NCBI RefSeq assembly: GCF_001518015.1
Contig: NZ_LPUY01000052.1
Coordinates: 1-64,000, forward strand
DNA: 64,000 nt
DNA from: Tritonibacter horizontis
GTDB taxonomy: Bacteria; Pseudomonadota; Alphaproteobacteria; Rhodobacterales; Rhodobacteraceae
Direction: 5' to 3'
The notes below the pieces were generated by a model that was not told the DNA's origin, ran no database searches, and saw nothing but the letters and a program-made list of their open reading frames with translations. The translations under genes and the position numbers were made by a program. How positions within the stretch are numbered: position 1 is the first letter of the stretch; each line of letters begins with the position of its first letter. Shown in pieces: positions 27,679-36,774 of the stretch.

Positions 27679-30192
27679 ATGAGCATCGTTGCATATATTG
27701 CCCGCGACGCATCGGGTACCAACCAGCATGGCACCTCTTCGGAAGGATCCCCTTCTGTAATCCCGACGTCCGGCGCCAATGAAATTTCCCTCAACCTGAG
27801 CCCTTCCGATGTTGAGAGCTACGCCCGCCGCGGCAACGATCTCCACATTACATTGTCAGATGGCACGGTGGTTGAGCTGGACGGGTATTACGCCACAGGC
27901 GGCAAGAACCTGTTCCTGAGTGACGACGGCGATTTCATCGAAGTGGTCCTGGAAGACAAATCCGAAGGCATGCTGTTCGCCAGCTACGAACCCATTGATT
28001 TGTCTGGCAAATGGAGCGCCTACGATGACATGGTCTTTCTCGGGGTGGACCGGATCGAACCGGTGGTCGCCCCGCTTGCCGCGCCTTTGCTGGGCGGGCT
28101 TGGGGCCTTAGGCGCCGCTGCGGCCGGTGCGGCTGTTCTCATCGGCGGAGACGGCAACGACCCGGACTCCAATGCGATCATCCCCACCGTCAACGATGCC
28201 GACGCCACCTATGACGTGCCCGAAGGCGACCCGGACGGGGTCACTATCTCCGGCACCGGCGAAGCAGGCTCCGACGTGGAAGTCACGATCGGGACAACCG
28301 TGGTCACCACAACCGTGGATGACGACGGCACCTGGTCGGTGGACATCCCCACCGATGACCTGCCCGACGACGGCGTTTACGAAACCGTGGTCGGCGTGGT
28401 CGCCCCCGATGGCACCGAATATGATGACCTTGACGGTCCGACCATCGACATCGACACCGAAGCGCCGACTGTGATCATCACCGAAGGCACCCAGTCTGTC
28501 GGCGATATTGTCGATGGTGAAGAACAAGTGAGCGGCACCATCATCACCGGCACCGGTGAGGCGGGCGCGACGGTCACGCTTGAGATTGATGGCGCGACCC
28601 AGACCACAACCGTGGCCGAGGATGGCAGCTGGACGGTGACCTTCACCTCCGAAGAGATTGCCACCGGCGAATACGAAACCGGCATCACCATCACCACGAC
28701 GGATGCCCACGGCAATAGCACCACCACAACCGACATTCTTGAAGTCGACACAGAGACCTCCGTTTCTATCGACACCGGGCTGGCCGGGGGCGACGATATC
28801 GTCAACGCCGCCGAAGCGGCCGCAGGTGTAGCGATCACCGGGCTGGCCGAAGCCGGCGCCAGCGTGTCTGTTACCGTCGAAGGTGTCACACGTACCGCGA
28901 CCGCAGACGACGACGGCGTGTGGACGGTCACCTACGAAGACGGCACCCTGCCCGAAGGTGAATACGAAACGGAAATCTCCGTGACATCGACGGATTTGGT
29001 TGGCAACACGGCCACCGCGACCTCCACCATCGAAGTGGACACCGACGCGGGCTTTGTGCTGCTGTCCGATGATCCGATTGAAACCGACGATGTGATCAAC
29101 GCCGAAGAGCGCGCCGACAATGTGACAATCACCGGCACCGCGACGCCGGGCGAAACAGTCACTGTCACCCTGGGCGACGCAAGCGGCACCACGGTTGCGG
29201 ATGACGACGGCAACTGGTCCTACGACTTTGCCGCCGGTGAGATCCCCGAAGGCACCGACGAGCTGGATGTCACCGCGTCGATCACCGACGATGTTGGCAA
29301 TACCGAAAGCGATACCGACACCGTTGGCCTCGACACCGAAGTCACGAATTTTGCATCCGACCCCCTTCAGACAGACGATGACATCATCAATCTGCAGGAA
29401 ATGGCGGACGGCTTTACGCTCGATGGCACGGTCGAGGTCGGCTCCACCGTCGAGGTCGAGATCGAAGGCACCACCCATACCGCAACAGTGGATGACGACG
29501 GCAATTGGACGCTGACCCTTGATGGCGAAGATCTGCCTGAGGGGACTTACAATACCTCGGCAACCATCACGGCAACCGATCCGGCCGGCAACGTCGCCGT
29601 TCTGTCGCAGACCTTCAGCGTCGATACCGAATACGACAGCCCCACCGTGGACGCTGTCACCTTCTCCGGCGAAGACGTGCGGCGGATCTCCACCTCTGGT
29701 GCGGTCGACAGCTATTCGGTCAACACGCTGGAAAGCGACGGCTCAACAGAACAGCCAACCGCGACGATCACGCAGGATGACGTTTTCGGCACCGAATTCA
29801 CCTTTGACACCGCGATCCCGGATGGCACCAATCTGGTGGTCAGCAGCCAGGACACCGCGGGCAACTCCTCTTCCACCATGGTCCTGTTCCAGGACAATGC
29901 GACGGAAAGCGGAACACTGGACCATGCGGCGCTTGGCGACTTCAACATTGATGCGCTGAACCTGGAATATGCGTCAGACACCAACCTCACTCTGACCGAG
30001 GCCGATATCAACGCGCTCTCCGGTAACTCTGACACGCTCAAGGTTCTTGGCGGCGCCGACGATACGGTGACCCTGACCGGCGGCACGCTGCAGGGCACCC
30101 AGGACGTGGATGGCGAGACCTACAATGTCTACACCATCGGCGATGGCGATACGATGCTGCTGGTCGAAGACGACGTAAACGTCATCATCTAA
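27679..30192 (+). CDS. BapA-like type I-secreted protein with five Ig-like repeats
   Basis: 837 residues, strongly acidic. Residues 1 to about 130 resemble the BapA prefix domain (LHITLSDGTVVELDGYY, then VFLGVDRIEP), followed by an Ala/Gly hydrophobic segment. Five repeats of about 95 residues follow, each with ITGTGEAGATVTL-like, TATVDDDGNWT-like and DxxGN elements, the pattern of bacterial Ig-like adhesin repeats. The end (TLKVLGGADDTVTLTGG, then YNVYTIGDGDTMLLVEDD) resembles C-terminal T1SS signals. There is no Sec signal and no clear RTX nonapeptide array. The three T1SS genes downstream are presumably its exporter. Likely surface adhesin or matrix protein. Confidence 0.88.
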   Translation: MSIVAYIARDASGTNQHGTSSEGSPSVIPTSGANEISLNLSPSDVESYARRGNDLHITLSDGTVVELDGYYATGGKNLFLSDDGDFIEVVLEDKSEGMLFASYEPIDLSGKWSAYDDMVFLGVDRIEPVVAPLAAPLLGGLGALGAAAAGAAVLIGGDGNDPDSNAIIPTVNDADATYDVPEGDPDGVTISGTGEAGSDVEVTIGTTVVTTTVDDDGTWSVDIPTDDLPDDGVYETVVGVVAPDGTEYDDLDGPTIDIDTEAPTVIITEGTQSVGDIVDGEEQVSGTIITGTGEAGATVTLEIDGATQTTTVAEDGSWTVTFTSEEIATGEYETGITITTTDAHGNSTTTTDILEVDTETSVSIDTGLAGGDDIVNAAEAAAGVAITGLAEAGASVSVTVEGVTRTATADDDGVWTVTYEDGTLPEGEYETEISVTSTDLVGNTATATSTIEVDTDAGFVLLSDDPIETDDVINAEERADNVTITGTATPGETVTVTLGDASGTTVADDDGNWSYDFAAGEIPEGTDELDVTASITDDVGNTESDTDTVGLDTEVTNFASDPLQTDDDIINLQEMADGFTLDGTVEVGSTVEVEIEGTTHTATVDDDGNWTLTLDGEDLPEGTYNTSATITATDPAGNVAVLSQTFSVDTEYDSPTVDAVTFSGEDVRRISTSGAVDSYSVNTLESDGSTEQPTATITQDDVFGTEFTFDTAIPDGTNLVVSSQDTAGNSSSTMVLFQDNATESGTLDHAALGDFNIDALNLEYASDTNLTLTEADINALSGNSDTLKVLGGADDTVTLTGGTLQGTQDVDGETYNVYTIGDGDTMLLVEDDVNVII

Positions 30193-30202
30193 GCACCGAT
30201 CA

Positions 30203-30244
30203 GCGCGCCACAGGACTGTCCCCTACGGGGCGTCCTGGGCGCGC
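30203..30244 (+). other. Strong hairpin between the adhesin gene and its secretion genes
   Basis: GCGCGCC/GGCGCGC, CAGGAC/GTCCTG and CCCC/GGGG stack into a roughly 17-bp stem with a one-base bulge, a small internal mismatch and a TAC loop. It begins 10 nt past the adhesin stop. No T run follows, so it is not a classical terminator. It may protect the adhesin mRNA 3' end or lower read-through into the exporter genes. Confidence 0.7.
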
Positions 30245-30297
30245 CGACGCTATAACCTGCGGACCAACCGCGGGGACTTGAGGCACGAGGATCACCC

Positions 30298-31593
30298 ATG
30301 GACCTGGCACGACGCATATCTGCCGTTGCACTTCTGTGCAGCCTGACGGCATGCGGCCTGCCAATCGCAGGCAGCGCCCCCGGCGCGCAGGACAACGCCT
30401 CTACCAGCAGCAATTTTTCACAATCCGAAGACGCCCCGCAATCCGAGGTCATCACCGCGCTGATGCAGCGCCGGTCGATCCTTCAGCCGGACAGTATCTA
30501 TGGTCAGGTGGCGGCGGCCTCGCTCAGCGCCTCGGCACGGGCATCGGAATCCGAGCTGATCAGCGCCCGGCTGCGCGCGGCGGCCAAGTCCAAGAACTGG
30601 CTCCCGTCCCTGAGCCCCACAGTCAGCCTGAACGACCTGGGCGAGATGGTGGCGAGTCTGCTGGTGGACCAGATCCTGTTTGACAACGGTCGACGCAAGG
30701 CGGAACGCGCCTTTGCCGCCGCCGACGTCGAAGTCGCAGCCGTGACCCTGTCCGAGGATATGAACAACCGCGTGGAATCCGCCCTGGGTCTGTATGTTGC
30801 CGGCTTGCGCGGCGATGAAAAAGCCGCTTATGCGCATCGCGCCGTGCGCACCATGCGGGATTTTGAACGCGTCGTGGTTGGCCGGGTCAACGGCGGCGTC
30901 TCTGACCGGTCCGACCTCAACGTCGTTCAGTCAAAGATCAGCGGCGTCGAGGCCAGCATGGCAACCGCCAACGATGCGGCGCGTACCGCCCGCGCCGAAC
31001 TGGAGGCCATGACCGGCCAGCAGTTCTCTGCCGCCCCGCAACGGCTGGAACTCAGCCTGCCGCCCAACGGCAGCAATTATCTGAGTGTCCTGAAGGCCCA
31101 ATCAGAAGCCACCCGTTCCATCGAGCAGGCCAAGATGGAGCGCGCCGGTCTTTTGCCGCAGGTCGGGGCGACCGGCCAGATCGGCAGCGAAGGCTCCGGC
31201 GCGGGGCTGTTGGTGAACCTGTCCGAACCCCTCGGCCTGGGGACACCGGCGGCACTGCAGGCGGTCGAAGCCAGCAAGGAAGCCGCGCGGCGGCGCGTCG
31301 GCGAGGTGCAGGAAGAGGCACGCCGAGAATATAGCCGCGAGATCCAGCGCCTGGCCTCTTACCGTCGGCAAGAGCGCGAGGCCCTGGCGCTGTCGCGGGC
31401 CAGCCGCGAGACCTATCGCCTGTTCAAGGCCCAGTTCGAGGCCGGACAACGGCCCGTGATGGATGTCATTCCGATTTACGAGGAACTGGTCAAGCGAGAG
31501 CAGGCCTATATCGACGCAAAATACGAAGTGGTTCTGATTCAACTGACCCTGGCAGCGTCACTGGGTCTTCTGGCGGATGGGGATAAGATTTGA
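30298..31593 (+). CDS. TolC-family outer-membrane channel protein (lipoprotein) of a T1SS
   Basis: 431 residues. The N-terminal signal ends in the lipobox LTAC (Cys 19), so the protein is probably lipid-anchored like several OMF proteins. The body is alpha-helical with two TolC-type repeats (AASLSASARASESELISARL and RVNGGVSDRSDLNVVQSKIS, the second typical of OEP repeats). It would form the outer-membrane conduit for the adhesin. Its stop overlaps the TTG start of the ATPase gene. Confidence 0.88.
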   Translation: MDLARRISAVALLCSLTACGLPIAGSAPGAQDNASTSSNFSQSEDAPQSEVITALMQRRSILQPDSIYGQVAAASLSASARASESELISARLRAAAKSKNWLPSLSPTVSLNDLGEMVASLLVDQILFDNGRRKAERAFAAADVEVAAVTLSEDMNNRVESALGLYVAGLRGDEKAAYAHRAVRTMRDFERVVVGRVNGGVSDRSDLNVVQSKISGVEASMATANDAARTARAELEAMTGQQFSAAPQRLELSLPPNGSNYLSVLKAQSEATRSIEQAKMERAGLLPQVGATGQIGSEGSGAGLLVNLSEPLGLGTPAALQAVEASKEAARRRVGEVQEEARREYSREIQRLASYRRQEREALALSRASRETYRLFKAQFEAGQRPVMDVIPIYEELVKREQAYIDAKYEVVLIQLTLAASLGLLADGDKI

Positions 31594-34241
31594 CGGATCG
31601 AGACAACCACAGCCCCGAGCAGCCCACCCCTCCGCCGAAAAAGCGCAGGCTGAAACTTTCCGATGTCTCTGGCGGCCTGTCGCTGAAACGTCGCAAGTCA
31701 GGTGAGAAAACGGCAAAGAGCGGTGGTCTCAAACTGTCCAAGGTGGTGGCGCTGCCATCCGTAACGCCGCCGCCTGCAACCGACTTTGCCCTGGACGATG
31801 GCGCGGCGATCCTGAACCTTCCCCCTGCCCCCGTCCCTGACCCTGCCCCCGCTGCGGATCCTGTTGTGGTCCGCGATCCACAAGGCAGCCCCGCTGCGGC
31901 AGACACCGCCGCCGCGCCCGACACTGCCGCTCCAGAGGCTTCGACCGTGGAGCCCGCCACGTCCCCGGATGCCGCCGGACAACCAGAAACTCCCGAAGGC
32001 GCCCCCCCTCCGGCGCAGGTCGCGACCACAGATGCCGAAACCGACGAGACCGAAGGCGAGACCGATGCCCGGACCGACACCGGGACTGGGACAGAACCCA
32101 AATCGGCAAAATTACGCGCCGCAGAGGACGCGGCCTATCAACAGCGGCTGAAGGCCCGCGCCCAGTTGCTGTGTCGCCTGGCGTCGCTGCGGGGGGTGCC
32201 CCCTGCACCACAGGATATGGTCGAGCATCTGCAAAGCTGCGGCGATGCGTCCTTGCGCCCCGAAGCGATGACAAGCGCGCTGGTGACGGCCGGGCTCAAG
32301 GCGCGCATTGTCCAGCTCAAACGCCCCAGCCCACGCCACTGGCCCGGCATCGCGATCATGCAGGGCGGTCAACCCGTTCTGGTGCTCAGCCAGGGCAAAG
32401 CTGGCGTGACCGTCTACGACACCTCCTGTCCGGACAACCGGGCCGAAGTTCCGATGCAGGATTTCATGCCGTTCTTCACCGGGCAGATCCTGACCGCGCG
32501 CGCTACGGTGGCGCAGCTTGCACAACGTCACACGCCACAGCTGGACAATTCCCACTGGTTCTGGGGCGAATTCCCTAAATACCGCCGCCAGATCGGCGAG
32601 GTGATGCTCGGCTCGCTTGTGGCCAACCTGCTGGCGGTGGCCGTGGCGCTGTTCTCGCTCCAGGTGTATGACCGGGTGGTGCCGCACCAGTCGCAGGCAA
32701 CGCTTTGGGTGCTTGCGATTGGCGCGCTGATGGCGATCGCCATGGAAGGCATGCTGAAACTGGCCCGCGCCCGGATCACCGATGCCTCTGGCCGCCAGAT
32801 CGACCTTGCCGTCCAGCACAAGCTGATGCGCCGCGTCATCGGCCTGCGGATGGATCAAAGCCCCCTGCCCCCGTCTGGCCTGTTCGCGGCCATGCGCGAT
32901 TTTTCCTCGGTGCGGGAATTCTTTACCTCCTCCACCCTGTCGACCCTGGCCGATGTCCCCTTTATCGCGGTATTCCTGCTGCTGGTGGCCTCCATCGGCG
33001 GGCCGGTGGTCTATGTGATCATCATCGGCGGCATCCTGATGCTGCTGCCCGGCTATTTCATCCAGAAAAAGATGCTGGCAATGACCCGTCTGGCGCAGGG
33101 GGCCTCATCCAAGAGCGGCCGCCTGCTGCACGAAGTTGTCAGCGAAATGGAAACCATCAAGACCCAGCGCGGCGAAGAACGCATCCTGCGCCAGTGGGAT
33201 GAATTGAACCTGTTGTCATCGCAGGCCTCCAACGGCCAGCGCAAACTGGCCAGCGCCCTGACCTACTGGAGCCAGGGCGTCCAGCAGGCCACCTATATCA
33301 GCGCCGTGATCCTTGGGACCTATATGGTCTTTGCGGGCGAATTCACCGTCGGCACCATCATCGCCACCGGCATCCTGACCAGCCGGACCCTGGCGCCGCT
33401 GACACAGTTTGCCGGCACGCTGGCCCGCTGGAGCAATGTGCGCGCAGCACTGGATGCGCTCGACGTGATCGCCGATGCCAAGCAGGAGCGCGAAACAGGC
33501 CGCGCCTATCTGCGCCGCGACCAGATCCAGGGCCGTTTTGAGCTGCGCGAAGTGGTGTTCCGCTACGATCCCGAAGGGGCGCCGAACGTCGATGTCCCTG
33601 CCGTGGCGGTGACGCCCGGCCAGCGCGTTGCGGTGCTCGGGGTGAACGGCTCCGGGAAATCCACCCTGCTCAAACTGCTGGCCGGGCTTTACACCCCGCA
33701 GCGGGGCCGCGTGATGATTGATGGCACCGACATGAGCCAGATCGAACCGCGCGACCTGCGACGCCACATCGGCTATCTCGGACAGGAAGTGAAACTCTTT
33801 GCCGGCACCCTGCGCGACAACCTGAACCTGTCGCTGCTGTCGCATGACGATGCACGGGTGATGGAAGCGCTGGAATTTGCCGGCCTCGCGCCCTTTGTGC
33901 AATCCCATCCGCGAGGTCTCGACCTGATGATCGGCGACGGCGGTTCTGGCCTGTCGATTGGCCAGCGTCAGGCCGTGGGCTGGGCGCGTCTGCATCTTCA
34001 GAACCCATCGGTGGTGTTGCTCGATGAACCAACGGCGGCGCTGGATCAGACCCTTGAACGCACGCTGGTCAGCCGTCTGGATGCCTGGCTTGAAACCCGC
34101 ACCGCGATCATCGCGACGCATCGGATGCCGATCCTGTCGCTGACCAACCGGACACTGATCCTGCAGGCCGGTCGCATGGTGGTGGACGGGCCGCGCGACG
34201 AAGTCCTGGCCCATCTCAACGGAAAGGCCAAAGCGTCATGA
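31590..34241 (+). CDS. Type I secretion ABC transporter (permease-ATPase) with C39-like domain
   Basis: 883 residues, longer than the usual 700-750. Residues 1 to about 170 are a Pro/Ala/Thr/Glu-rich, probably disordered extension. About 180-310 resembles a C39 peptidase-like domain without an obvious catalytic Cys motif, as in LapB/HlyB-type exporters. The membrane domain follows (GSLVANLLAVAVALFSLQVYDRVVP). The ATPase has Walker A GVNGSGKST near 684, the non-canonical signature GLSIGQRQAVGWARL, and Walker B VVLLDEPTAALD. TTG start, overlapping the OMF stop, with GGGGAT upstream. The ATGA overlap couples it to the adaptor gene. Confidence 0.9.
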   Translation: MTDRDNHSPEQPTPPPKKRRLKLSDVSGGLSLKRRKSGEKTAKSGGLKLSKVVALPSVTPPPATDFALDDGAAILNLPPAPVPDPAPAADPVVVRDPQGSPAAADTAAAPDTAAPEASTVEPATSPDAAGQPETPEGAPPPAQVATTDAETDETEGETDARTDTGTGTEPKSAKLRAAEDAAYQQRLKARAQLLCRLASLRGVPPAPQDMVEHLQSCGDASLRPEAMTSALVTAGLKARIVQLKRPSPRHWPGIAIMQGGQPVLVLSQGKAGVTVYDTSCPDNRAEVPMQDFMPFFTGQILTARATVAQLAQRHTPQLDNSHWFWGEFPKYRRQIGEVMLGSLVANLLAVAVALFSLQVYDRVVPHQSQATLWVLAIGALMAIAMEGMLKLARARITDASGRQIDLAVQHKLMRRVIGLRMDQSPLPPSGLFAAMRDFSSVREFFTSSTLSTLADVPFIAVFLLLVASIGGPVVYVIIIGGILMLLPGYFIQKKMLAMTRLAQGASSKSGRLLHEVVSEMETIKTQRGEERILRQWDELNLLSSQASNGQRKLASALTYWSQGVQQATYISAVILGTYMVFAGEFTVGTIIATGILTSRTLAPLTQFAGTLARWSNVRAALDALDVIADAKQERETGRAYLRRDQIQGRFELREVVFRYDPEGAPNVDVPAVAVTPGQRVAVLGVNGSGKSTLLKLLAGLYTPQRGRVMIDGTDMSQIEPRDLRRHIGYLGQEVKLFAGTLRDNLNLSLLSHDDARVMEALEFAGLAPFVQSHPRGLDLMIGDGGSGLSIGQRQAVGWARLHLQNPSVVLLDEPTAALDQTLERTLVSRLDAWLETRTAIIATHRMPILSLTNRTLILQAGRMVVDGPRDEVLAHLNGKAKAS

Positions 34242-35410
34242 GCATTGCCGCAGATATGGATCTCCTCGAAGGCACGCATAGTGCCAGCCGCATGATCAAG
34301 CTGGTGGCGCTGGTGCTGGTATTGTTCCTGACCTGGGCAGGCTTCGCCTCGGTGGACGAGATCGTGCGCGCCGACGGGCAGATCGTCTCCTCCTCCCGGT
34401 CACAGATTGTGCAGAACCTCGAAGGCGGTATTCTTGCCGAACTCCACGTGCGCCAGGGCGATGTCGTCGAGGCAGGTCAGATGCTGGCCAAGCTGCAGGA
34501 CACCAAATTCCGCGCCGCCTCTGACGATCTGCAGGACCAGATCGACGCATTGGAGATCAAGCAATACCGGCTTGAGGCAGAGATCGAAGGGGCGTTTGAA
34601 TTCACCGTCCCCGATGCGCTCGCCAGCCGGTCGCCGTCAATTCTGGCCTCCGAACGCGCGCTTCTCAAAGCGCGGCAAAGCGATTTCAACAGCCGGCGCA
34701 ACAGTGCCGAAGATATTCTGCGCCAGCTGAAGAACGAGCTGTCGAACCTGCGGTCGCTGCATGAACAGAACATCGTCGCCCTGCTCGAAGTCAACGAGTC
34801 CAAGAAACGTGTCAGCGACGCGCAGGCGAAATTCGACGAGATCGGCACCCAGTCCGAATTGGCCCTGGCCGAGGAATACTCCGAGGCGCTGCGCCAGCTG
34901 ACCTCCCTGCGTCAGGAACAGCGTCTGGCCCGCGATCAGCTGAACCGGACGGTGATCACCTCGCCCATGGCAGGCATCGTCAACAGCCTTGCCGTGACCA
35001 CCATCGGCGGCGTGATCCGGCCCGGTGACGAGATCCTCGAAATCATCCCGCAGGGCGAAGAGCTGTTCGTCGAGGCGCGGGTCAAACCCGAAGATATCGC
35101 CAATGTGCAACGCGGACAGGATGTCACGATCAAGCTGACGGCCTATGACTATACGATCTATGGCTCGCTGCGGGGCAAGGTTGATATCGTGTCGGCCGAT
35201 ACCTTCGAGGACGAACGTGACGCCGATGCCCCGCCCTTTTACCGGGTCACCGTCCGGGTCGACCGTTCCAGCCTGACCGCGCGCCAGCAACAGATCGAAA
35301 TCCGTCCCGGCATGCGGGCCACGGCAGAATTGCAAACCGGGTCAAAGACCATCCTGACCTATCTGCTCAAGCCGCTCTACAAATCCCGCGAAGCGTTCCG
35401 CGAACCCTAG
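34238..35410 (+). CDS. HlyD-family T1SS periplasmic adaptor
   Basis: 390 residues. One N-terminal membrane helix (LVALVLVLFLTWAGFASVDEI) is followed by the HlyD opening ADGQIVSSSRSQIVQNLEGG, a lipoyl-like half motif, a long coiled coil (about 100-230) and the membrane-fusion closing block VITSPMAGIVNSLAVTTIGGV with GMRATAELQTG near the C-terminus. It links the ABC exporter to the OMF. It is the last gene of the adhesin/T1SS unit and converges with the protease gene. Confidence 0.94.
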   Translation: MSIAADMDLLEGTHSASRMIKLVALVLVLFLTWAGFASVDEIVRADGQIVSSSRSQIVQNLEGGILAELHVRQGDVVEAGQMLAKLQDTKFRAASDDLQDQIDALEIKQYRLEAEIEGAFEFTVPDALASRSPSILASERALLKARQSDFNSRRNSAEDILRQLKNELSNLRSLHEQNIVALLEVNESKKRVSDAQAKFDEIGTQSELALAEEYSEALRQLTSLRQEQRLARDQLNRTVITSPMAGIVNSLAVTTIGGVIRPGDEILEIIPQGEELFVEARVKPEDIANVQRGQDVTIKLTAYDYTIYGSLRGKVDIVSADTFEDERDADAPPFYRVTVRVDRSSLTARQQQIEIRPGMRATAELQTGSKTILTYLLKPLYKSREAFREP

Positions 35411-35451
35411 GCGACCGCATCTCGCCGGGCTGACGCGCCCTCATCAGACAT

Positions 35452-35480
35452 AAAAAAACCGGATCCCTGGCGGGTCCGGT
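35452..35480 (-). terminator. Rho-independent terminator, mainly minus strand
   Basis: ACCGGA/TCCGGT plus CCC/GGG with one bulged T and a TGGC loop form the stem. Seven A residues on its left become a U run on the minus strand, ending the protease transcript. It may also stop the convergent T1SS transcript, though the plus-strand tail is weak. Confidence 0.75.
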
Positions 35481-35612
35481 TGCGGTATTGTGATCTGTGG
35501 TATTGTTCGCGATCCGGGTGGGAGCCCCAGAGCGCCCTGCCCTGGCTGGAGTGTTTGTGATCGCGGGTCGCCATTCTGGCCGACCACAGCTGACACGATG
35601 TGTGGGAAAATC

Positions 35613-36320
35613 TCAGCCGGCCTGGCGCATCATGGTCTGGAGCGTTCCGTCCAGTGTCGTTCCGATCGACACACGGCGCTGACCCAGGGCCGCCTTGGAG
35701 GAGATCACCGAAACGATACGCGGACGCTGACCCGGCAGGACTTCCAGAACCGGTGCGCCAGAGGCACCAAATTCGACGCGGCAGGACATCACGACGGTTT
35801 GGGTGCGACGGGACAGAACATGGCAGTCCTTTTCAAGGTTCGGACGGGTCGCATTGTTGTAGTTGTAGGACAGGACATCGACGCTGGCACCGCGGTCCGC
35901 ACGGCTGGACATGCTGAAGGGGCGGATCTCGCCATGGCTGATCGGGCTGGACAGACGCAGGACGGCGATATCATGTCCCAGCTGGGCCCGCCCGGTGGCA
36001 CGGAACTGATAGCTTGGGTGGACGACAGCTTTGCTGACCATACGCGCGGCCTTGAAACGGCGCCCGTCCAGGCCCGCCTCAAAACGGATCCCACGGGGGT
36101 TGACCCGCTGACCGGTCTTGGCATCGAACACACAATGCGCGGCGGTCAGCACCAGGTTCGAGGCGATCAAAGTACCGGTGCACATATACTTGCCCGAGAT
36201 GTTCAAACGCCCGACCGCTTCCCAACCCGGCAGGCTGCTGGCCCGGCGGTCAAAGGCCTTTGCCGTATCGGCGGCACCTAGTGTCAAACACGCAACGATA
36301 ATCGCAAACAACATTCTCAT
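35613..36320 (-). CDS. Secreted trypsin-like serine protease
   Basis: 235 residues. A signal peptide (MLFAIIVACLTLGAADTAKA) leads into an S1-family domain. LTAAHC gives His, HDIAVLRL gives Asp, and GASGAPV gives Ser, where GDSGGP is usual. The triad is therefore present but the oxyanion loop is atypical. Cys pairs CTGTLIASNLVLTAAHC and DCHVLSRRTQTVVMSC suggest disulfides and periplasmic or extracellular action. I chose the ATG at 36320 with GGAG about 8 nt upstream over a GTG at 36341. Convergent with, and next to, the adhesin secretion genes. Confidence 0.85.
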   Translation of the reverse strand: MRMLFAIIVACLTLGAADTAKAFDRRASSLPGWEAVGRLNISGKYMCTGTLIASNLVLTAAHCVFDAKTGQRVNPRGIRFEAGLDGRRFKAARMVSKAVVHPSYQFRATGRAQLGHDIAVLRLSSPISHGEIRPFSMSSRADRGASVDVLSYNYNNATRPNLEKDCHVLSRRTQTVVMSCRVEFGASGAPVLEVLPGQRPRIVSVISSKAALGQRRVSIGTTLDGTLQTMMRQAG

Positions 36321-36719
36321 TGGTCCACTCCATTTTCCCACGTTGCCAATCTCGTTCAGGCGTTGGGCTGGAATGTGGCTGGCCGCTGTTGGGCTTGGAC
36401 CAATTCATGGATTGATTGTGACAGTCTTAACACTGGTTAACATTTGCGCCTGACGCAGGCTCAGACTGACAGAAAACCCAAGTATTACATGCGTGAAGGT
36501 TAACAATTTAGACAAATCGAGGCTAAAGTCCCGTAATTTAAGACGATTTGTAGCGAATTTCGATCCGATCCGGGGGGATTGTTTTGGGTTCGTGCGGCAA
36601 TCGGGGCACCGAATCCGGCCCCAGAGGGGGAGACTCTGTCAGAATCGCCACATTTGACCGGGTTCAAGAATCCTTAACTAAGGCCGCATTCGTTAAACTT
36701 TTAGGCGCCGAAGGTAAAA
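36321..36719. other. Intergenic region upstream of the protease gene
   Basis: About 400 nt, AT-rich around 36400-36560, with several TTAA half sites. TTAACACTGGTTAA has a 6-nt spacer and so only approaches the CtrA consensus. It should carry the protease promoter. No gene is supported. Confidence 0.4.
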
Positions 36720-36742
36720 ACGCGCGCCAATCAGGCGCGCGT
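36712..36742 (-). terminator. Rho-independent terminator after aglK
   Basis: A perfect 9-bp stem ACGCGCGCC/GGCGCGCGT with loop AATCA at 36720-36742. On the minus strand it is followed by TTTTTACC, 33 nt past the aglK stop. Confidence 0.92.
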
Positions 36743-36774
36743 CCGGGTCGATCATCCAAGCCAGAGCCCCGCCG

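Noticed and set aside
28108-29478. 456-codon minus-strand frame across the adhesin repeats
   Set aside because: Its Gly/Val-rich periodicity simply mirrors the DNA of the Ig-like repeats on the other strand.
28230-29640. Possible tandem DNA repeat or CRISPR-like array in the adhesin gene
   Set aside because: The periodicity of about 290 nt is protein-level Ig repeats with diverged codons, not short identical repeats with spacers.
36430-36450. CtrA box upstream of the protease gene
   Set aside because: The two TTAA half sites are 6 nt apart, not 7, so it does not match the consensus used for the other two sites.
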